Assembly: GCA_015490435.1 (NCBI GenBank) | Contig: WFXV01000199.1 | Coordinates: 1-9,044, forward strand | DNA: 9,044 nucleotides | Source of the DNA: Thermaceae bacterium | Lineage (GTDB): Bacteria > Deinococcota > Deinococci > Deinococcales > Marinithermaceae | Direction: 5' to 3' | Part shown: positions 5,224 to 9,044 of the stretch, in pieces | How the letters are laid out: the number at the start of each line of letters is the position of its first letter | How positions within the stretch are numbered: position 1 is the stretch's first letter | The notes under the pieces: generated by a model | Databases searched by the model: none | What the model was told of the DNA's origin: nothing | Seen by the model: the letters and a program-made list of their open reading frames with translations, nothing else | Position numbers and translations under genes: made by a program

Positions 5224-5688
5224 CTAGGGACCACAGTACGCGGCCACCGCTCCACCCGCAGCAGATGCAGCGACGGCCGACCCAAACCCCCCACTCACGT
5301 AGGCGGCAGAACCCCCCAACGCGGCGCATCCGATCTTGCGTGCATTGAAGCTATTCCTCCCAGTCTGCGCCGTCTTGACGGCCTGGGAACCAACCTCCCA
5401 AGCAGCCCCAATAGCCGCGCCTTTCAACCTGTTAACCACAAAGCGAGCTGCCCAACGAGCCGCAGCACGAGCTGCCACAATACCCAGTACAACTAAACCT
5501 GGATTGCCCCCGACCTCATCGGACAAGTAACTATCACCGAGCTCTTCTCCCTCAGGTGTCACCACCTGCACGACCCCATCCTGCTGTGCGACGGCGACCG
5601 CCTTGACCTGCTCGCCAGCAGCCAGGGCGGGGGCCACCCCCATGAGTAGGAGCCCAAAGACCAAAAGTACCGCAAGCACTTTCTTCAT
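5224..5688 (-). CDS. Small secreted Ala/Gly-rich protein, likely C39 substrate
   Basis: 154 residues. ATG at 5688 follows AGGAGGTGA, a near-perfect ribosome binding site; an in-frame upstream start at 5790 would translate through the promoter and is rejected. Residues 1-23/24 form a classic Sec signal peptide (MKKVLAVLLVFGLLLMG...ALA). An acidic stretch (44-58) ends in SDEVGG, where Gly60-Gly61 could be a double-glycine cleavage site. The remaining 93 residues are cationic and helical at first (VVLGIVAARAAARWAARFVV), then Gly/Ala/Ser-rich, with two cysteines, Cys121 and Cys152, near the end (KIGCAALGG; AAYCGP). First gene of the operon with membrane protein, C39 peptidase and beta-barrel. Plausible roles are a fibre or amyloid-like subunit exported Fap-style, or a bacteriocin. 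I recognise no named family. Confidence 0.8.
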   Translation of the reverse strand: MKKVLAVLLVFGLLLMGVAPALAAGEQVKAVAVAQQDGVVQVVTPEGEELGDSYLSDEVGGNPGLVVLGIVAARAAARWAARFVVNRLKGAAIGAAWEVGSQAVKTAQTGRNSFNARKIGCAALGGSAAYVSGGFGSAVAASAAGGAVAAYCGP

Positions 5689-5689
5689 A

Positions 5690-5732
5690 CCCCTCACCTC
5701 CTGGGAGGGCCGGAATCCATGCACGGCCCTCC
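5690..5732 (-). promoter_or_regulatory. Leader hairpin and ribosome binding site of the export operon
   Basis: In the minus-strand leader GGAGGGCC (5725-5732) pairs with GGCCCTCC (5704-5711), 8 bp with a 13-base loop. The 3' arm CCCTCC is complementary to the ribosome binding site AGGAGG immediately after it. The upstream arm may therefore keep the site free by occupying its antidote, as in the rep leader on this molecule. The direct CCTC/GAGG alternative is short, so the switch idea is weaker here. Confidence 0.45.
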
Positions 5733-5740
5733 AATAAGCA

Positions 5741-5772
5741 CCCTTAGGCCACGGGGGGGGGGCAAAAGTCAA
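5741..5772 (-). promoter_or_regulatory. Export-operon promoter with C10 spacer tract
   Basis: On the minus strand TTGACT (5772-5767) is a strong -35. A weak -10 TAAGGG lies at 5746-5741. Between them is a run of ten C (plus strand G10, 5753-5762). The spacer as given is 20 bases, 3 more than optimal. Loss of about three C would restore 17, so the tract could tune or switch transcription. Confidence 0.45.
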
Positions 5773-5825
5773 GCGAAATTTCACATCCACCCGCCCGGAG
5801 CTCCTGGGGGCTTTGTCGGGGACCC

Positions 5826-6980
5826 TCAGGCCGAGAAGCGGTACGCCAAAAGCGCCCCAGGATTTTTCGCCCAGCCCTCCCTTAGGTCGGCCTCCACCCG
5901 CTCGATCTGCGCGATCAGGGCCTCGGACCTGAGCTCCAGGCGCACCACCTTCCAGAGCAACTTGGCGTAGAAGGCGCGGCTATGGGTGTCGTTCAACCGT
6001 TTCGCCAGGTAGTCGGCGAGCCGGGTGACGAGCGGCGCCGCCTCGTGCGGCAAAAGCCCAACCAGGCCGTGGATGTCGTAGAGCTGCACGTCCGGCGGCG
6101 ATTCATCCGGGGCCACCGGCCGCCCCAGGGCCCAGGAGCGGAGTACGGCGTAGCTCGGGCGCTCGTGGTGCTGCTTCCAGGCCCAGGCCGTCCGGTTCCG
6201 GGCGCGATCGCCGTCGAGGTCGCGCCATGGGTGCGTGAGCTCGTCGTGGTGCAGTCGGGCCCGCCCGGGCTTCAGGCGCACGGCAAAGAGCTTGGCAGCC
6301 ACCCGGGTGGCCCTCGCGCCGTCCTGCCCTGCCGTGCTCGCCGTGTACCAGTCGCGCGCCGCGACAAGCCCGGAGACCTCGATTCGCTTCAAGGCCCGCC
6401 AGACCGTCGAGCGGTTCACGCCGAGGTGCTCGGCCAAAAGCTCCATCGGGATGGCGAAGGCCACTTGAGCGAGCTTCCGGGCGTGGGCCCCGTAGCGTTC
6501 CCGGGCCACGTCTATGGCCAGGCGGTAGAGCAGAAAAAAGAGCCGTGCGGTCGTGCTCTCGGGGTGGGCCCCCAGGTAGACGCGAAGCTCGTCGGCCGCC
6601 CCCCCCTGACGGGCCAGGGTCCGCTCGGCAAACCGCCGGGCCGTCTCGCCCTCGCGCCAGCGATGGAGCGCGTCCCGCACTCGCTCCGCGGGCCGTGCAA
6701 CAGTCATTTTCAACGGAGCTTCGGTATCCGGTATGGAGAGCAGCCCAACGCTTCTAGCCCCGTAGTCAGTAGTTTCTCCCTGCCCCAACTGACTCTCCAT
6801 TGACTGTTGCACGGGTTGAGCAGGCACCTCCTGATCGCCCAAAGCCAAGCCTAAAGAGGCCGCCAGTTCGTCAGGGTCCCGCCCTTTACGCCGGGCGTGC
6901 TCGGCGAGGAACCGAAGCGCGTGTGCGGAGAGATTTAAGGCCTTGCTTCCCTGGTTTTGGCTGAGCTTGTGGTCCTGCAT
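5826..6980 (-). CDS. Putative plasmid replication initiator with HTH
   Basis: 384 residues. ATG at 6980 is preceded by AGGAGG at about 8 bases; the reading frame is open further upstream to 7142, but that part covers the promoter and hairpins and is rejected. An N-terminal helical region (16-47) is followed by a variable linker (about 52-97). A central winged-helix-like HTH follows at about 181-208 (LLAEHLGVNRSTVWRALKRIEVSGLV), then a basic C-terminal half. An HTH protein of this size, as the largest gene of a small circle with autoregulatory leader structures and clustered repeats inside it, fits a replication initiator. I cannot name a specific Rep family and see no nicking (HUH) motif, so theta-type initiation is more likely. 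A large transcription regulator is the alternative. Confidence 0.6.
   Translation of the reverse strand: MQDHKLSQNQGSKALNLSAHALRFLAEHARRKGRDPDELAASLGLALGDQEVPAQPVQQSMESQLGQGETTDYGARSVGLLSIPDTEAPLKMTVARPAERVRDALHRWREGETARRFAERTLARQGGAADELRVYLGAHPESTTARLFFLLYRLAIDVARERYGAHARKLAQVAFAIPMELLAEHLGVNRSTVWRALKRIEVSGLVAARDWYTASTAGQDGARATRVAAKLFAVRLKPGRARLHHDELTHPWRDLDGDRARNRTAWAWKQHHERPSYAVLRSWALGRPVAPDESPPDVQLYDIHGLVGLLPHEAAPLVTRLADYLAKRLNDTHSRAFYAKLLWKVVRLELRSEALIAQIERVEADLREGWAKNPGALLAYRFSA
6693..6814. repeat. 14-bp inverted repeat and TGACT cluster inside rep
   Basis: CCGTGCAACAGTCA (6693-6706) and TGACTGTTGCACGG (6801-6814) are perfect inverted copies. Inside are a second pair, ATGGAGAG (6733-6740) and CTCTCCAT (6793-6800), the latter abutting the right outer arm, and a tandem CGGTAT (6722-6727, 6729-6734). 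AGTCA/TGACT occurs four times (6702, 6764, 6790, 6801). The segment is less GC-rich than the rest of rep and encodes its linker, residues about 56-96. An origin embedded in the initiator gene is one reading; an invertible or inserted segment is another. Confidence 0.6.
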
Positions 6981-6983
6981 CTT

Positions 6984-7044
6984 GCGCCTCCTGTGGAGGC
7001 GCGCTAAGCTGACCTTGCCGGGGTCGTGGTGCTTAGCGCGCCTC
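6984..7044 (-). promoter_or_regulatory. Mutually exclusive hairpins controlling rep translation
   Basis: In the minus-strand leader, arm 1 (7044-7032, GAGGCGCGCTAAG) is a perfect 13-bp complement of arm 2 (7008-6996). Arm 2 extended (7002-6995, GCGCCTCC) is also a perfect 8-bp complement of arm 3 (6991-6984, GGAGGCGC), which contains the ribosome binding site of rep, with a 3-base loop. Arm 1:arm 2 frees the site and arm 2:arm 3 hides it. This is the layout of a translational attenuator. The long palindrome could in addition be a protein operator. Confidence 0.65.
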
Positions 7045-7062
7045 GACCGCTCTCTTTTTTGA

Positions 7063-7071
7063 ACCCTAGCA
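7063..7071 (-). promoter_or_regulatory. Extended -10 element for rep
   Basis: Minus-strand TGCTAGGGT matches the extended -10 pattern TGnTAnnnT. A start around 7055 would put all three leader arms of rep (7044-6984) inside the transcript. No good -35 is seen, as is usual for extended -10 promoters. Confidence 0.4.
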
Positions 7072-7125
7072 CAGCTCCGCGAGGGGGAGTGGTCGGTGGC
7101 TCCACCCGGGTCCCCGGACCCCGGG

Positions 7126-7131
7126 TAAGCT
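7126..7131 (+). promoter_or_regulatory. Possible -10 of a leaderless transcript
   Basis: TAAGCT ends 9 bases before the ATG at 7141, and there is no ribosome binding site before that ATG, which fits leaderless expression as is common in Thermus and Deinococcus relatives. A near-perfect hairpin (7105-7113 with 7116-7125, one bulge) covers the spacer and could be an operator. No -35 match is visible. Confidence 0.3.
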
Positions 7132-7140
7132 CGGGACATC

Positions 7141-7698
7141 ATGGGCGACCACTACCACGCCCTCGTGGTTATCCCCGGCCGCATCGTCCAAAAAGGAAAG
7201 CACCCCCTCGTCGACATCGGGGCGAAAGAGCCCCTGCAACTGGAATGGAAGAACAAGCTCGTTCGCCGCGCCGCCTCCCACCCCGAAAACGCGGGCCGGG
7301 AGGTCCTCTGGCTCATCTGGCCGCGAACCGAAAAGGGCAAACTCGCAAAGACCAGCCAGGTGGCCGGCTTTTTGAAGCACCCCTTTCCTGAAGACGCCTC
7401 TCCCCCAGGCTTTTACGCCCTCGGGCGGCTGGAAACCGTCAACCTCGAGGAGGGCTCCCTGGAACTCACCATCCTTCCGAACCCTGAGGGATCGCTCACA
7501 GAACCCTTCACCCTGACGATCTGGGCCGGTCTGGAGGTGCTGGAGGCCCTCCCCGAACCGGGCGCAGGGGTGCGGATCCGGGGCGAGCTCCGCCCCCGGA
7601 GTCTGCGGCTCGTGGCACACGAGATCGAGGTGGTACCCCTACCACCAGCGAATGAGGCGGGAGAATCGAGCCCCCAAAATAAAGGGGCCTCCGCCTAG
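7141..7698 (+). CDS. Unknown soluble protein, beta-rich
   Basis: 185 residues, not recognised. No signal peptide or membrane segment. The sequence alternates short hydrophobic strands with charged turns (HALVVIPGRIVQKGK; EVLWLIWPRTEKGK; GSLELTILPNPEGS; AGVRIRGELRPRSLRLVAHEIEVV). The last of these looks like the closing strands of an OB-fold or similar barrel, so nucleic-acid binding is conceivable but unproven. A polar tail (about 170-185) follows. ATG at 7141 is the only sensible start, since an in-frame GTG at 7096 runs into TAA at 7126. Codon use is typical of the window. It is transcribed divergently from rep across a 160-bp control region, which hints at a plasmid maintenance role, and converges with the MerR-like gene so that both stop codons share one CTAG. 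Confidence 0.75.
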   Translation: MGDHYHALVVIPGRIVQKGKHPLVDIGAKEPLQLEWKNKLVRRAASHPENAGREVLWLIWPRTEKGKLAKTSQVAGFLKHPFPEDASPPGFYALGRLETVNLEEGSLELTILPNPEGSLTEPFTLTIWAGLEVLEALPEPGAGVRIRGELRPRSLRLVAHEIEVVPLPPANEAGESSPQNKGASA

Positions 7699-8132
7699 TC
7701 CCAGAACTTCCACCAAGGCCGGCTCTTAGGCGCCTCCAGCGCTTTGAGCGTCCGCTTGAGCTCGGCATTCTCCTCCTTTAGGGCCCGGAGCTCTGCCTCC
7801 ACCGCCTCCAGGCGCTCAACCAAGCGCTCAAGTGCCCCGAGTATCTCCCGGCCGAGGTCTTCGGGAGGTTTGGGGAGCTCCAGGCCCCGGGCGCTCTCCT
7901 TCAAGACCCTAAGGACCTCTTCCATGGAAATTCGCTCCCCGCTCGCCCGCCGCTTAGCCTCGGCAAGAAGCGCCAGCGCCTCGGCGGTCCAGAGCCGTCC
8001 ACCCCGCTCGTCACGCGGCAGGGGGCCGACCACCCGCTCAAAAAGGTGTCCCCAGCGCCTGAGCGTTGAGCGCCCAACGCCCAGCACCTCTGCTGCCCGG
8101 GCAGGGGTGTAGTAAACCGGCTCTTCGGCCAC
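7695..8132 (-). CDS. MerR-like HTH protein with coiled coil
   Basis: 145 residues in three parts. The N-terminal MerR-type winged HTH (about 7-65; YYTPARAAEVLGVGRSTLRRW, then RLWTAEALALLAEAKRR) comes first. After a Pro-rich hinge (about 86-90) there is a leucine-rich coiled coil (about 92-134; LERLVERLEAVEAELRALKE). A Trp-rich C-terminal end follows, RPWWKFWD (138-145). The MerR core without a ligand domain but with a coiled coil is common in plasmid and phage regulators and partition-type DNA-binding proteins. The start is GTG at 8132; no ribosome binding site precedes it, while TAGACT lies 8 bases upstream, suggesting a leaderless transcript. Clustered TGAGC half-sites just upstream are likely its own targets. 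Role in plasmid copy control, partition or repression is inference. Confidence 0.82.
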   Translation of the reverse strand: MAEEPVYYTPARAAEVLGVGRSTLRRWGHLFERVVGPLPRDERGGRLWTAEALALLAEAKRRASGERISMEEVLRVLKESARGLELPKPPEDLGREILGALERLVERLEAVEAELRALKEENAELKRTLKALEAPKSRPWWKFWD

Positions 8133-8151
8133 AAAAAGAGTCTACGCCCAC

Positions 8152-8199
8152 GCGCTCAGGTGAGCGCCAAGGTGCTCACCGACCGGGTGAGCACTGAGC
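8152..8199. promoter_or_regulatory. Cluster of TGAGC/GCTCA half-sites upstream of the MerR-like gene
   Basis: Two dyads sit side by side: GCGCTCA-GG-TGAGCGC (8152-8167) and GTGCTCACC-GACCG-GGTGAGCAC (8172-8194). A further TGAGC follows at 8195-8199. Five half-sites in under 50 bp, directly upstream of a DNA-binding protein gene, look like an autoregulatory operator. A centromere-like partition site is an alternative. Confidence 0.55.
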
Positions 8200-8245
8200 G
8201 GGGTGGCGCTTACCCCCAAGAGCTGAACACGATAGGTACGGCACC

Positions 8246-9044
8246 TTACCCCTGCACCTCGCTGAGCACGTCGCCGAGAGTCCTCGGTGGGTCATTCCAG
8301 ATCGGCACCGCCCGGATCGGCTCAAGTTCCTTGAGCTCGTCGGGAAGGGGGGAAGGCCAGGCGGCGCCCATCAGCCCTTCGACGGTGCGGCTCAAAGGCC
8401 TTCGAGGCTGCCCGGATGAGGGCCTTAAGATCCTTTCGCACCCCCGCGAAGCGGGGGTACTCGGTCAGGTAGGCAAAGAGCTTTCTCAGGGCCCTCAGGT
8501 CCCCGTCCCTCGCGGCCTGGGTTAGCGCCACGCTCCACCGCTCAAACTCCCAGTTGGTAAGGAACCAGGTGTAGACGAAGGGCTTATCGGCGTTCTTTCC
8601 CGAGTACCGCGGCCGCAGCCCCAAGACGTACTTGCCCCGCCAGGTGTAGGCCAGGGATGGGCCGCGGCCCCGATCCCGGTCGGGGCGGCTGTGGGGGAAA
8701 ATCCTGAGCTCGTTGCCCCGCCCTCGCCGGCCCCAGGGGCGGGCTTTCTTAGACTTGATCGGGTAGAGGTTCAGCCCCTTGAGGTCTTTGGTGGACAGGA
8801 TCAAGTAGGGCACAACAGGGCGCCTTACCCCGTCCTTGTAGTGGGGGAGCTCCTCGACGTGCGGGGCGAGGATCAGCCGAGTGACAGGCAAACCCGCCTT
8901 CCGCCGGGACGCCAAGGCCTCACTCGGCAGGTGGACAAGGTACTGCTCCATCATCCGCTCCACGAAGCGAACGGCCTTCTCCGGCGAGACCTCGCCGTAG
9001 GCGATCCACCGGTAGTCGGAGCGGGTGATGAGCATGAGGGCAAG
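8246..9044 (-). CDS. Unknown plasmid protein, body and C-terminus; apparent frameshift
   Basis: Main part of the junction gene starting at 223. As written the frame ends at TGA 8324-8322, giving 264 residues with a nonsense-like Arg-rich tail. The +1 frame then carries a convincing protein tail, LPDELKELEPIRAVPIWNDP...TLGDVLSEVQG, ending at TAA 8248-8246. Removing one C from the C6 run (plus-strand G6, 8347-8352) joins them into 289 residues. No known motif is recognised. The centre is Arg/Lys/Trp-rich (RPWGRRGRGNE, TWRGKYVLGLRPRYSG, WFLTNWEFERW), as in nucleic-acid-binding proteins, and is followed by a helical region (DLRALRKLFAYLTEYP). The MerR-like gene follows 113 bases on. Replication or maintenance function is possible but not shown. 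Confidence 0.7.
8894..9044. repeat. Terminal overlap, copy 2
   Basis: Exact duplicate of positions 1-151. Remove one copy to obtain the 8893-bp circle. A genuine 151-bp terminal direct repeat on a linear replicon is the alternative, but the uninterrupted gene across the join makes circularity much more likely. Confidence 0.93.

Noticed and set aside
5689..5790. Upstream extension of the secreted protein to a start at 5790
   Set aside because: It would run through the -35, the C10 tract and the leader hairpin and would bury the Sec signal peptide inside the protein.
5982..6803. Long plus-strand open frame opposite rep
   Set aside because: It is the antisense shadow of the rep gene, with no ribosome binding site, recognisable domain or independent support.
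6981..7142. Upstream extension of rep to a start at 7142
   Set aside because: The extension would translate the extended -10 and the inverted-repeat leader, is Arg/Ser-rich without structure, and ignores the excellent ribosome binding site before 6980.
8152..8199. CRISPR array
   Set aside because: The repeated units are only 5-9 bases with no regular spacers, which fits operator half-sites, not a CRISPR.

Overview
The first 151 bases (1-151) recur exactly as the last 151 (8894-9044). The window is therefore best read as a circular molecule of 8893 bp, written with one read- or k-mer-length overlap. High GC, frequent GTG starts, Leu/Arg/Glu/Ala/Pro-rich proteins, an outer-membrane beta-barrel and likely leaderless genes suggest a small plasmid of a Thermus-like (Thermaceae) thermophile. 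That assignment is inference, because no marker gene is present.

Layout on the circle. (1) A minus-strand gene of unknown function crosses the arbitrary junction (start 223, through 1/8893, to 8322, or 8246 if a frameshift is corrected). (2) From about 515 to 2116 there is no credible coding sequence. Instead there is a dense succession of perfect hairpins, many with GNRA or AAAA loops on the plus strand, preceded by a promoter and followed by a terminator-like hairpin. I read this as a giant structured non-coding RNA of about 1.6 kb that I cannot match to a known class; it is the most exciting object here. (3) Directly downstream on the same strand lie a coiled-coil protein gene (frameshifted as given) and a DUF4160-DUF2442 gene pair.

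(4) On the minus strand, 5772 down to 3253 is a four-gene export cassette. It encodes a small Sec-signal, Ala/Gly-rich secreted protein with a possible double-glycine site, a small membrane protein, a C39 cysteine-peptidase-like protein with no ABC transporter, and an outer-membrane beta-barrel. The C39 plus beta-barrel plus small secreted substrate logic recalls the Fap functional-amyloid secretion system; a bacteriocin/immunity reading is the main alternative. Its promoter spacer contains a run of ten C (phase-variation candidate), and a strong hairpin separates the substrate gene from the rest.

(5) A putative replication protein (6980 to 5826) has a mutually exclusive RNA hairpin switch over its ribosome binding site. 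Within the gene is a locally less GC-rich segment bounded by 14-bp inverted repeats with clustered TGACT motifs, a possible origin. (6) A plus-strand unknown gene (7141-7698) converges on a MerR-like HTH/coiled-coil gene (8132-7695), whose upstream region holds clustered TGAGC half-sites. Replication and regulation functions occupy one half of the circle; the RNA, the DUF pair and the export cassette are the cargo.
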